64,000 nt of DNA from Jejudonia soesokkakensis. GTDB lineage: Bacteria > Bacteroidota > Bacteroidia > Flavobacteriales > Flavobacteriaceae. The position numbers and the translations under genes were made by a program. The notes beneath the pieces were generated by a model. It was not told the DNA's origin and searched no databases. It was given only the letters and a program-made list of their open reading frames with translations. Shown piece after piece: positions 9,440-17,653 of the stretch (its first letter is position 1; the number at the start of each line of letters is the position of its first letter). The DNA is taken from NCBI RefSeq assembly GCF_042664795.1, contig NZ_JBHTBN010000003.1:62001-126000 (forward strand). The letters are read 5' to 3'.

Positions 9440-10129
9440 ATGAGAAGTGAAACACATCATAAAAATTGGAATCAAGTAAAAACAAATGACTCTTGGGCAA
9501 TTTTTAAAATCATGGGAGAGTTTGTTAACGGGTATGAAAAAATGAGCAAGATTGGACCTTGCGTTTCCATATTTGGATCTGCCCGAACTAAACCAGACCA
9601 TAAATATTACAAATTAGCAGAAAGTATTGCCAAACGTATTACCGAAAGTGGCTACGGCGTTATTACAGGAGGTGGCCCAGGTATTATGGAAGCAGGTAAC
9701 AAAGGAGCACATCTTGCAGGAGGAACCTCGGTCGGCTTAAATATTACTTTGCCTTTTGAGCAGCATGACAATCCATACATTGATAGTGATAAAAGTATTG
9801 ATTTTGATTACTTTTTTGTTCGAAAGGTGATGTTTGTAAAATATTCGCAAGGATTTGTAGTAATGCCTGGCGGATTTGGAACTTTAGACGAATTCTTTGA
9901 AGCATTCACATTAATCCAGACTCATAAAATTGACAAGTTTCCGCTAATTTTGGTAGGCACACATTTTTGGAAAGGTTTAATGGATTGGGTAAAAGACACA
10001 CTTCTTGAGCAAAATAATAACATAAGTAAAGAAGATCTTGATTTAGTTCATATAGTAGATACCGAAGACGAAGTACTTACTATTTTGGATGAATTCTATG
10101 ACAATAGAAATATGAGCCCTAACTTTTAA
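9440..10129 (+). CDS. LOG family (TIGR00730) Rossmann-fold protein
   Basis: 229 residues with the two family signatures, GGGPGIMEAGNKGA (77-90) and PGGFGTLDE (143-151), which form the nucleotide-binding and catalytic site. Members hydrolyse nucleoside 5'-monophosphates to free base and ribose-5-phosphate; plant and some bacterial members release cytokinins. This protein belongs to the longer bacterial branch with an extra N-terminal helix, where the substrate is often purine nucleotides (PpnN-like) or unknown. The older label 'lysine decarboxylase' for this family is wrong. It follows uvrA after 36 bases. Confidence 0.85.
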   Translation: MRSETHHKNWNQVKTNDSWAIFKIMGEFVNGYEKMSKIGPCVSIFGSARTKPDHKYYKLAESIAKRITESGYGVITGGGPGIMEAGNKGAHLAGGTSVGLNITLPFEQHDNPYIDSDKSIDFDYFFVRKVMFVKYSQGFVVMPGGFGTLDEFFEAFTLIQTHKIDKFPLILVGTHFWKGLMDWVKDTLLEQNNNISKEDLDLVHIVDTEDEVLTILDEFYDNRNMSPNF

Positions 10130-10144
10130 ATAACTCCCCCTCAC

Positions 10145-11392
10145 ATGTTAAAAAATATACTAGTAATAAGTATAGTATTCGTTGGATTTCAGGCTTCAGC
10201 TCAGGAAACCATAAAAACTATGTTTTACAATTTGCTTGAATACCCATCTGCATCTTCTGTCAACAGAGATCAAACATTGCAAAGTATTATTGACACCTAT
10301 GAACCAGATATTTTTATGGTCTGTGAATTGGAAAGTCAGCAAGGAGCCGATCTCATTTTAAATGTTTCTCTTAATGATGAAGGTGCTAATTATACAGCTT
10401 TTCCATTTATAGAAAACACATCTGGGGAAGCAGATTTACAACAATTGTTGTTTTACAGAAGCAATATGTTTACCGTTGAAACTTCAGAAATTATTGCTAC
10501 AGATGTGCGTGATATCAATCGATATCAATTAAAACTAAATACGGCAGACGGAGCCACAGACCCTGTTTTGTTAGACTTTTATGTCGCTCATTTAAAATCT
10601 AGTCAAGGAAGCTCTAATGAAGCGCAACGACTTGACATGGTGACAGAATTTACAAATACATTATCCAATTTAGATCCAAATTCTTTTGTATTCTTTGCAG
10701 GCGATCTTAATTTTTATGATGCTGGTGAACCTGGATATATTGAATTATTAGATGATACGAATGCGATTAGGTTGGTAGATCCTATTGACATGCCTGGTGA
10801 CTGGAATAACAATGAAGCCTTTCAGGCAATACATACCCAAAGCACACGTATAAGTTCTGGAGGTTTTGGAGCAGGAGCGGGTGGCGGAATGGATGACCGA
10901 TTTGATTTTATATTAATTTCTGAAAATATGCTTACAAATCCAGTAATGAGATATGTACCTGACACCTATAAATCCTACGGAAATAACGGGAATTGTTATA
11001 ACCTAGATGTTCGTGATCCAGGTTGTACTGGAGAGTTTTCACAAGAGCTTCGGAATAATATCTACAGTATGAGCGACCACTTACCTGTCGTAATGGAACT
11101 AGAAACTAATAAACAGATCATTTTAGCTACGGAAGAATTTGAGGTAACTGAAGCGGTCTTTCAATTGGAAAAAACAATAGTTTCAGAAGCGCTAGAGCTT
11201 ACTTTTGCGCAAACCCCCGATACAGCTGTAACTATTGAAATATATAATACGTTAGGGCAAAAAGTACTGATAGAAACTTCGCAAAATCAAACTTCTGTCT
11301 TTATAAATGTATCTTCACTTGCTGAAGGAGTATATTACCTAAAAACCAACCTGAATACGACACAAACAATCAAATTTTTAAAAATTTCTTGA
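10145..11392 (+). CDS. Secreted endonuclease/exonuclease/phosphatase-fold protein with T9SS sorting domain
   Basis: 415 residues. A signal peptide ends near SAQ (residue 20). The next 310 residues have the EEP fold: an early Asn (FYNLLEYP), the metal-binding Glu in MVCELES, GDLNFYDAG and the C-terminal SDHLPVVM, which is the catalytic Asp-His pair. EEP enzymes cleave phosphodiester bonds in nucleic acids or phospholipids; the substrate here is open. About 80 C-terminal residues, with NTLGQKV and AEGVYYLKT, form a Por/type A sorting domain that directs export through the type IX system to the cell surface or medium. The stop overlaps the next gene's TTG start. Confidence 0.85.
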   Translation: MLKNILVISIVFVGFQASAQETIKTMFYNLLEYPSASSVNRDQTLQSIIDTYEPDIFMVCELESQQGADLILNVSLNDEGANYTAFPFIENTSGEADLQQLLFYRSNMFTVETSEIIATDVRDINRYQLKLNTADGATDPVLLDFYVAHLKSSQGSSNEAQRLDMVTEFTNTLSNLDPNSFVFFAGDLNFYDAGEPGYIELLDDTNAIRLVDPIDMPGDWNNNEAFQAIHTQSTRISSGGFGAGAGGGMDDRFDFILISENMLTNPVMRYVPDTYKSYGNNGNCYNLDVRDPGCTGEFSQELRNNIYSMSDHLPVVMELETNKQIILATEEFEVTEAVFQLEKTIVSEALELTFAQTPDTAVTIEIYNTLGQKVLIETSQNQTSVFINVSSLAEGVYYLKTNLNTTQTIKFLKIS

Positions 11393-14205
11393 GACCAGGT
11401 TGGAAGTATATAGTTTTCTTTTTTATAGGCTGTGTGACTCTGTCTGCTCAGCAGTCAACGCGTATTGAGGCAACTCTAGTGCCTGAACAAAATACGATTG
11501 AAATACGTCAAGAAATTACCTTTACAAATACCTCTTCAACTATCCTTTCAGAAATTTATCTGCATGATTGGGCCAACAGTTTTGCTACCAAAACCACCCC
11601 TTTAGCCAAACGTTTTGCCGAAAATTACAGCAGTGCTTTTCATTTTGAAAAGAATAAAGAACGTGGAAACACACGTATCCATTCTATTACATCGCAAACA
11701 AATGCTCCTTTAACTTGGGAGCGCGGAGATGCCATTGATATTCTTAAGGTTATACTTGAAAATCCTCTTGCACCTAACGAAAGTGTGAACTTTACAGCTA
11801 TGTACACAGTGACGTTACCCAAAGCAAAATTTACACGCTATGGGGCAGCAAAAAACGGTGATTTCAAATTAAAATACTGGTATCTATCCCCAGCTGTATA
11901 CGATTCAGAATGGCAGGTATATAGCAATAAAAATATAGACGATCTTTACACCAAACCTACCGATTTTGAGATTACTTTTACCTATCCTTCAAATTTTAAG
12001 CTGACATCTGAATTTAGTTCGGTTGCTTCCGAAGAACTTTTAGAAAATACACGTACAAAACTTTCAGCAGAAAAAAGAACCAAAGCAATCCTTCACTTTG
12101 AGCAGATTAATTCTTTTGAGAGCATAGAGACCGACAAGCTAACTGTTGTTTCAAATCTTATTGATAAAGATGTTGCGAATCCTGTAAGAGCCTTACTTAC
12201 AGACAGAATTGTACACTTTCTCGACGATAAATTAGGTCCGTATCCATTTGATAGCATGCTTATAAGTGAATCTGATTATAAGAGTAGTCCAGTCTATGGG
12301 TTAAATCAATTACCCGATTTTTTAAGTCCGTTCCCCGACGGATTTGAATATGACATGCAGCACCTTAAAACCATCACGAGAAATTATATCGAGCAAACTT
12401 TATTGCTACACCCTCGGGAAGATTATTGGTTGACGGGTGCCATCCAGATCTATTTGATGATGGAATATGTAAATGCGTATTATCCAAAAATGAAAATTAT
12501 TGGAAACCTAAGTAACTTTTGGATTATACGTTGGTCACATGCTTCAGAGCTAGAGTTTAATGATCAATATCCATTTTTGTATAGGAACATGGCGCGAAGA
12601 AATTTGCACCAATCACTAGTAACGCCTAAGGATTCGCTTGTTAAATTTAATAAGAATATTGCGAGTGATTATTATGCAGGTGACGGCTTCATCTATCTTT
12701 CAGATTATCTAGGTAAGGAAACTCTGGAGAAAAGCATCAAACAGCTTTTTTCTGAAAAATCATTACAAGAAGTAACTTCTAAAGACTTTCAGAAGATATT
12801 AGAAGACAATACTACCTTACCTGTCAACTGGTTTTTTGAAGAGTATGTAGGTAAAAGGACCGTGCTGGATTTTAAGATTAAGAACGTAGAAAAAAAAGAC
12901 GACTCGCTTGTCGTGACGATAAAAAATAAAGAGAACAATGTAATGCCAGTTTCTTTGTATGGGCTCAACAAAGATGAGGTGGTTTATAAAACCTGGACAA
13001 AACCTGTCGATAGTTTAATTACCGTTACTGTTCCTGCTCAAAATATTAGAAAACTGACGCTTAATTACGATGCACGCATTCCAGAGATCAATCAGCGGAA
13101 TAACTACAAGAATCTCAAAGGAATACTAAATCGTCCTGTACAGTTTAGGTTGTTTCAAGATGTAGAAGACCCAACGTATAATCAATTATTTTTTATGCCC
13201 ATTTTTGAGTATAATTTATACGACGGACTAACGACTGGTGTTAAGCTTTACAATAAAACTTTTTTAAATAAAGAGCTTGATTACAAGTTAGAACCACAGT
13301 TTGGATTTCGATCTAAGACTATTATAGGTAGTGGATCTATTTCTTACACAGAGCAATTTGACACGGAGTCTCTTTATGCTACTCGAATAGGAATTTCAGG
13401 GAACAGATATTCTTATAATGATGGTTTATTTTATAAGCGGATTAGTCCGTTCATGACGTTTGCTTTTAGAAATAACGATGATCTAAGAGATAATGAAAAG
13501 CAATTTATTAATGTGAGAAATATTAATGTGTTTAGGGATGAAAATCCTAATGACCCAAATCAGGATCCAAATTACAGTGTTTTTAATATGCAATATGTGT
13601 ATTCTAACCCTAATTTGATCAACTATTTTAGAGGAGAAGTTGATTATGAGCTTTCATCAAAATTTAGCAAGCTTTCGGTAGAATTCACCTATCGTAAACT
13701 ATTCTTAAATAATCGCCAACTCAATGTTCGTGCGTTTGCAGGTGTATTTTTATTTAATGATACACGAGAGGATAATGATTTTTTTAGCTTTGCTTTAGAC
13801 AGACCCACCGATTATTTATTTGAATATAACTACTACGGAAGAAGTGAAGACCAGGGATTATTTAGTCAGCAACTCATTGTAGCCGAAGGTGGTTTTAAAT
13901 CACAATTGGAACCCGCCTTTGCGAATAGCTTTATCACAACAATTAATGCAAGTACCAATATCTGGAAATGGATATACGCCTATGGAGATATAGGACTTGT
14001 ACATAATAAAGGGAACGCGGTCAAGACAGTATATGATTCTGGAGTACGTTTAAGCCTTGTTGCCGATTATTTTGAATTGTACTTCCCGATGTATTCGAAT
14101 CTTGGCTTTGAACCGGGACTACCCAATTACGAAGAGAGAATTCGTTTTATTGTTACCTTGAGTCCTAGCACACTGTTGCGATTGTTTACTAGAGAGTGGT
14201 ATTAG
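11389..14205 (+). CDS. Outer-membrane protein: inactive M1-peptidase-like domain plus C-terminal beta-barrel
   Basis: 938 residues, starting at a TTG (11389) that overlaps the previous stop; no ATG follows until well inside, and this start gives a clear signal peptide ending LSAQ. Residues about 25-500 resemble the N-terminal beta-domain and gluzincin domain of M1 aminopeptidases (YGLNQLP in place of the GAMEN region, WLTGAIQIYLMMEY in place of WLNEGFAEY). The zinc motif HExxH is missing: the matching segment reads TRNYIEQ. The last 350 or so residues have alternating aromatic strands and end in Tyr, as outer-membrane barrels do. I infer a non-catalytic surface or assembly role; function is unknown. 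Confidence 0.65.
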   Translation: MRPGWKYIVFFFIGCVTLSAQQSTRIEATLVPEQNTIEIRQEITFTNTSSTILSEIYLHDWANSFATKTTPLAKRFAENYSSAFHFEKNKERGNTRIHSITSQTNAPLTWERGDAIDILKVILENPLAPNESVNFTAMYTVTLPKAKFTRYGAAKNGDFKLKYWYLSPAVYDSEWQVYSNKNIDDLYTKPTDFEITFTYPSNFKLTSEFSSVASEELLENTRTKLSAEKRTKAILHFEQINSFESIETDKLTVVSNLIDKDVANPVRALLTDRIVHFLDDKLGPYPFDSMLISESDYKSSPVYGLNQLPDFLSPFPDGFEYDMQHLKTITRNYIEQTLLLHPREDYWLTGAIQIYLMMEYVNAYYPKMKIIGNLSNFWIIRWSHASELEFNDQYPFLYRNMARRNLHQSLVTPKDSLVKFNKNIASDYYAGDGFIYLSDYLGKETLEKSIKQLFSEKSLQEVTSKDFQKILEDNTTLPVNWFFEEYVGKRTVLDFKIKNVEKKDDSLVVTIKNKENNVMPVSLYGLNKDEVVYKTWTKPVDSLITVTVPAQNIRKLTLNYDARIPEINQRNNYKNLKGILNRPVQFRLFQDVEDPTYNQLFFMPIFEYNLYDGLTTGVKLYNKTFLNKELDYKLEPQFGFRSKTIIGSGSISYTEQFDTESLYATRIGISGNRYSYNDGLFYKRISPFMTFAFRNNDDLRDNEKQFINVRNINVFRDENPNDPNQDPNYSVFNMQYVYSNPNLINYFRGEVDYELSSKFSKLSVEFTYRKLFLNNRQLNVRAFAGVFLFNDTREDNDFFSFALDRPTDYLFEYNYYGRSEDQGLFSQQLIVAEGGFKSQLEPAFANSFITTINASTNIWKWIYAYGDIGLVHNKGNAVKTVYDSGVRLSLVADYFELYFPMYSNLGFEPGLPNYEERIRFIVTLSPSTLLRLFTREWY

Positions 14206-14219
14206 ACTTGATGATCTAA

Positions 14220-14265
14220 CTTCCTGCTTCCTGCTTCCTGCTTCCTGCTTCCTGCTTCCTGCTTC
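14220..14265. repeat. Heptanucleotide tandem repeat (CTTCCTG, six full copies)
   Basis: Six perfect head-to-tail copies of CTTCCTG followed by a partial CTTC, in the non-coding gap between the outer-membrane protein and the fused E1 dehydrogenase. It lies about 58 bases upstream of the predicted -7 element of the E1 gene. Perfect copies of this kind change number by slippage. Confidence 0.97.
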
Positions 14266-14322
14266 AAACATTACCGTAAATATTCACTTTACAGAAATTC
14301 TAAATGTAAACTTACTTTTCTG

Positions 14323-14330
14323 TATTTTTG
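14323..14330 (+). promoter_or_regulatory. Putative -7 element (TATTTTTG) of the fused E1 dehydrogenase gene
   Basis: TATTTTTG fits TAnnTTTG and ends 20 bases before the ATG at 14351. No TTG at the standard distance is seen. Confidence 0.5.
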
Positions 14331-14350
14331 TACTCCAATTTTAAGATACT

Positions 14351-16765
14351 ATGCAAACAAATCCGGAAACCAACAAAGACATCTCTTTTGAAGATTTTAC
14401 ATCTGAAGTCATGAACGATTACAAGATTGCTGTAACCAGCCGTGAGTGTAGTTTGTTAGGGCGTCGCGAAGTTTTGACTGGAAAAGCAAAATTCGGAATT
14501 TTTGGCGACGGAAAGGAAGTTCCACAACTTGCATGGGCAAAAGCATTTAAAAATGGAGACTGGCGAAGCGGATATTACCGAGACCAGACGTTTATGATGG
14601 CGATTGGAAAACTAACCATTCAGCAATTTTTTGCTGGATTGTATGCGCATACCGATATTGAGGCAGACCCAATGAGTGCCGGACGCCAGATGGGTGGCCA
14701 CTTTGCCACGCATAGTTTGCATGAAGATGGAAGCTGGAAAAATTTAACAACTCAGAAAAATAGTAGTCCAGACATCTCTCCTACTGCTGGACAAATGCCA
14801 CGTTTGTTAGGATTGGCACAGGCTTCAAAGATCTTTAGAAATGTAAAAGGCATTGAAAATAAAACCAACTTTTCTATCAACGGAAATGAAGTTGCGTGGG
14901 GAACGATTGGAAATGCAAGTACCAGTGAAGGATTGTTTTGGGAAACTATTAATGCTGCCGGCGTATTGCAAGTACCTATGGTGATCAATGTTTGGGATGA
15001 TGAATATGGAATTTCGGTACATGCGAGACACCAGACCACCAAAGAGAATATTAGTGAAATTTTAAAAGGATTTCAACGTACCGAAACTGAAAAAGGCTAC
15101 GAGATCATTCGTGTCAATGGTTGGGATTATCCAGCCTTGATCGAAGCATACGAAAAAGCAGGAAAAATTGCTCGTGAAGAACATGTTCCTGTCCTTATCC
15201 ATGTATTACAATTAACACAACCACAAGGACACTCTACTTCTGGTTCACACGAACGCTATAAAAGTGAGGAGCGTTTGGAATGGGAACGTGAATTCGATTG
15301 TAATGTTAAAATGCGGGAGTGGATCATTGAAAATAATTTTGCTTCGGAAGAAGAACTTACCGAAATGGAAAAGTCAATTAAAAAGGAAGTCCGTGAGGGT
15401 AAGAAAGCTGCCTGGGAAGCGTTTTTGGCTCCGCAAAAAAAGGAGCTTCAGGAAGCAATTACATTGTTAAGTAATCTGGCTGAAAGTTCTTCTAATAAGA
15501 ATTTTATAGAAAAAATTAAAAATGACTTAGCTGCTGAAAAAGAGCCGTTACGTCGTACAATAGCTGCTTCAGTTCGGAAAGCATTGCGGTATGTTGTCAC
15601 TGAAAAATCTTCAGAAAAAAGACAATTAATCGACTGGATTGATAACTATTTTGAAACCATTCAGCCAAAATATTCGGCTCATTTATATTCTGAAGCTTCC
15701 GAAAATGCAACAACCGTTTCCGAAATACAACCTACATATAAAGATGGTGCAGAGGAAGTCGATGGTCGCGTTGTATTACGTGATAATTTTGACGCTATTT
15801 TCAGCAAACATCCTGAAGTACTCATTTTTGGAGAAGATGCTGGTGAAATTGGAGATGTCAATCAAGGATTGGAAGGCATGCAGGAAAAGTATGGCGAATT
15901 GCGCGTTAGTGATGCCGGAATTCGAGAAGCAACTATTCTGGGACAAGGTATTGGGATGGCGATGCGAGGCCTACGCCCTATTGCAGAAATTCAGTATCTC
16001 GATTATGTATTATATTGCTTACAAATTATGAGTGACGATCTTGTCACGGTGCGATACAGAACCAACGGAACTCAAAAAGCACCATTGATCGTCCGTACCA
16101 GAGGTCACAGACTGGAAGGGATCTGGCATAGTGGTTCGCAAATGGGCGGATTAATTCACCTGCTTCGAGGAATGTATATACTCGTGCCTCGAAATATGAC
16201 TAAAGCGGCAGGATTTTACAATACATTGCTGGAAACAGACGAACCTGCCTTGATTATAGAATGCCTCAATGGTTACCGTTTAAAAGAAAAACTTCCTACC
16301 AATTTAGGTGAATTTAGAACTCCAATTGGAGTCGTTGAAACGGTTAAGGAAGGAACTGATATCACTTTGGTTTCCTACGGAAGCACCTTACGAATTGTTG
16401 AAGAAGCTGCCAAAGAATTGCAGCAGGTGGGTATCGATGCCGAAGTAATCGATGTACAATCACTGTTACCTTTGGATATTAATGAAGATTTGGTGGAAAG
16501 TGTAAAGAAAACCAGCAGGTTACTGGTAATTGATGAAGATGTCCCTGGAGGAGCTTCGGCTTTTATTTTACAGCGAATTGTAGATGAACAAAATGGATAT
16601 CAGTATCTAGACAGCAAACCACAAGCGTTGGCTGCGAAACCACACAGGCCCGCATATGGGACCGATGGTGATTACTTTTCAAAACCTTCAGCAGAAGATA
16701 TATTTGAAAAAGTCTATGCGATGATGCATGAGAGTGATCCTGCTAACTTTCCGAAGTTACGATAG
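14351..16765 (+). CDS. Fused alpha/beta E1 subunit of a 2-oxoacid (branched-chain type) dehydrogenase
   Basis: 804 residues. The first 390 or so are the E1 alpha half (thiamine-diphosphate binding), the rest (from about 470) the E1 beta half, with EDAGEIGDVNQG, EIQYLDY, RTRGHRLEGIWHSG and the C-terminal transketolase-like domain. E1 decarboxylates a 2-oxoacid and passes the acyl group to E2 lipoate; branched-chain 2-oxoacids are the likeliest substrate. The alpha half's metal motif is changed: the expected GDG is GNA (187-189) and the following NN is DD (216-217). It may be a clade trait of this single-chain form. No E2 or E3 gene is adjacent. Confidence 0.85.
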   Translation: MQTNPETNKDISFEDFTSEVMNDYKIAVTSRECSLLGRREVLTGKAKFGIFGDGKEVPQLAWAKAFKNGDWRSGYYRDQTFMMAIGKLTIQQFFAGLYAHTDIEADPMSAGRQMGGHFATHSLHEDGSWKNLTTQKNSSPDISPTAGQMPRLLGLAQASKIFRNVKGIENKTNFSINGNEVAWGTIGNASTSEGLFWETINAAGVLQVPMVINVWDDEYGISVHARHQTTKENISEILKGFQRTETEKGYEIIRVNGWDYPALIEAYEKAGKIAREEHVPVLIHVLQLTQPQGHSTSGSHERYKSEERLEWEREFDCNVKMREWIIENNFASEEELTEMEKSIKKEVREGKKAAWEAFLAPQKKELQEAITLLSNLAESSSNKNFIEKIKNDLAAEKEPLRRTIAASVRKALRYVVTEKSSEKRQLIDWIDNYFETIQPKYSAHLYSEASENATTVSEIQPTYKDGAEEVDGRVVLRDNFDAIFSKHPEVLIFGEDAGEIGDVNQGLEGMQEKYGELRVSDAGIREATILGQGIGMAMRGLRPIAEIQYLDYVLYCLQIMSDDLVTVRYRTNGTQKAPLIVRTRGHRLEGIWHSGSQMGGLIHLLRGMYILVPRNMTKAAGFYNTLLETDEPALIIECLNGYRLKEKLPTNLGEFRTPIGVVETVKEGTDITLVSYGSTLRIVEEAAKELQQVGIDAEVIDVQSLLPLDINEDLVESVKKTSRLLVIDEDVPGGASAFILQRIVDEQNGYQYLDSKPQALAAKPHRPAYGTDGDYFSKPSAEDIFEKVYAMMHESDPANFPKLR

Positions 16766-16849
16766 AAAAAGAGTTATGAGTTAACATACTCATAAAGAGC
16801 GTACTGTTCTAGAAGTTTCATTGTATATTTAGTGGAAAACACTTTTATT

Positions 16850-17359
16850 ATGAAACAGAAATACATGTTACGTACGCTATTCCTTATAATTGGTCTTACC
16901 TTAAGTGCTCAAAATGCAGAAACAGCATACATCCCTACTTCACAGGTTCCTGTAGAGGTAACTAAAAAGCAAGAATTACTTTTTCCACAAAAATATGTCG
17001 AAGGCTGGCAGGTTATTTCAGATAATCTTTCGGGACCTAATCTTTATATCTGTAAATTTAAAGAAAGTACAGAAAGTGGTTTTAGTGCAACGTACACCAG
17101 TAATGGAATCTTAGTTTATCATTCGAAATTTCTACCAGATACTGCCCTGCCTGAAACAGCTATTCTGAAGATTCGAAACGAATATGATGACTTTAAAATT
17201 CAAAACGGTTATTTTATAACGATTCCTTCCCCGAAGCAAGAACTATACAGAATTGATTTACTTGATGAAAATAGAGTGCGGTATGTTTATTACACTACAG
17301 ATGGAAGGGAAATTCCAGAAGAATCATTGCCCTTAGAAATACGTTTATTTGAAAAATAA
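16850..17359 (+). CDS. Small secreted protein, unknown function
   Basis: 169 residues from the ATG at 16850; an in-frame GTG at 16832 is less likely because the signal peptide (about 20 residues, ending LSAQ) begins properly at the ATG. The mature part is rich in beta-strand-like segments with an even Tyr/Ile/Lys mix and no cysteine pair or catalytic motif. I recognise no family. It lies between the E1 gene and asnB and is probably monocistronic. Confidence 0.65.
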   Translation: MKQKYMLRTLFLIIGLTLSAQNAETAYIPTSQVPVEVTKKQELLFPQKYVEGWQVISDNLSGPNLYICKFKESTESGFSATYTSNGILVYHSKFLPDTALPETAILKIRNEYDDFKIQNGYFITIPSPKQELYRIDLLDENRVRYVYYTTDGREIPEESLPLEIRLFEK

Positions 17360-17439
17360 TGGATTGCGTACAAAATAAATTTGGATACTATCAATATTTA
17401 TCTAATATTTGAATTCTAAACATTTAATAAAAAAGTAGA

Positions 17440-17546
17440 TGTTACGTATTGCAACTAATAATTTGAATACAAATAACGCCAGGACGTAACAGAAACTTGT
17501 ACACGATATTGAACCGTCAAGTTTTTACACTTGGCGGTTTTTTTTT
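17440..17546 (+). ncRNA. Candidate structured RNA (small RNA or asnB leader remnant)
   Basis: The gap between 17360 and 17653 contains no gene, yet carries a strong terminator at 17512-17546, about 150 bases past the previous stop. Upstream of it, TGTTACGT (17440-17447) pairs perfectly with ACGTAACA (17484-17491). Hairpin plus terminator is the layout of a short independent RNA. No exact TAnnTTTG was found upstream and I match it to no known RNA family, so the call is speculative. Confidence 0.25.
17512..17546 (+). terminator. Rho-independent terminator between the secreted protein and asnB
   Basis: An 11-base-pair stem, AACCGTCAAGT with ACTTGGCGGTT (one T-G pair), a 6-base loop and an eight-T tract. 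Confidence 0.85.
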
Positions 17547-17653
17547 GTAATACCTTGAAAGTAAAAATTAGAATAAAACCGATAACCAACAGATTTCTGC
17601 CTAAGTTTATCTTGAATGATAATCGATGTGCGGAAATGAAAAAACTTTAATTT

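Noticed and set aside
14220..14265. CRISPR array
   Set aside because: Units are seven bases with no spacers between them, and there are no cas genes.
16774..16795. Terminator after the fused E1 gene
   Set aside because: TTATGAGT and ACTCATAA form a hairpin, but no T tract follows on the plus strand; kept only as a hairpin of unknown role.
17360..17653. tRNA or known riboswitch in the gap before asnB
   Set aside because: No cloverleaf or conserved riboswitch core could be found; only a hairpin and a terminator are seen.
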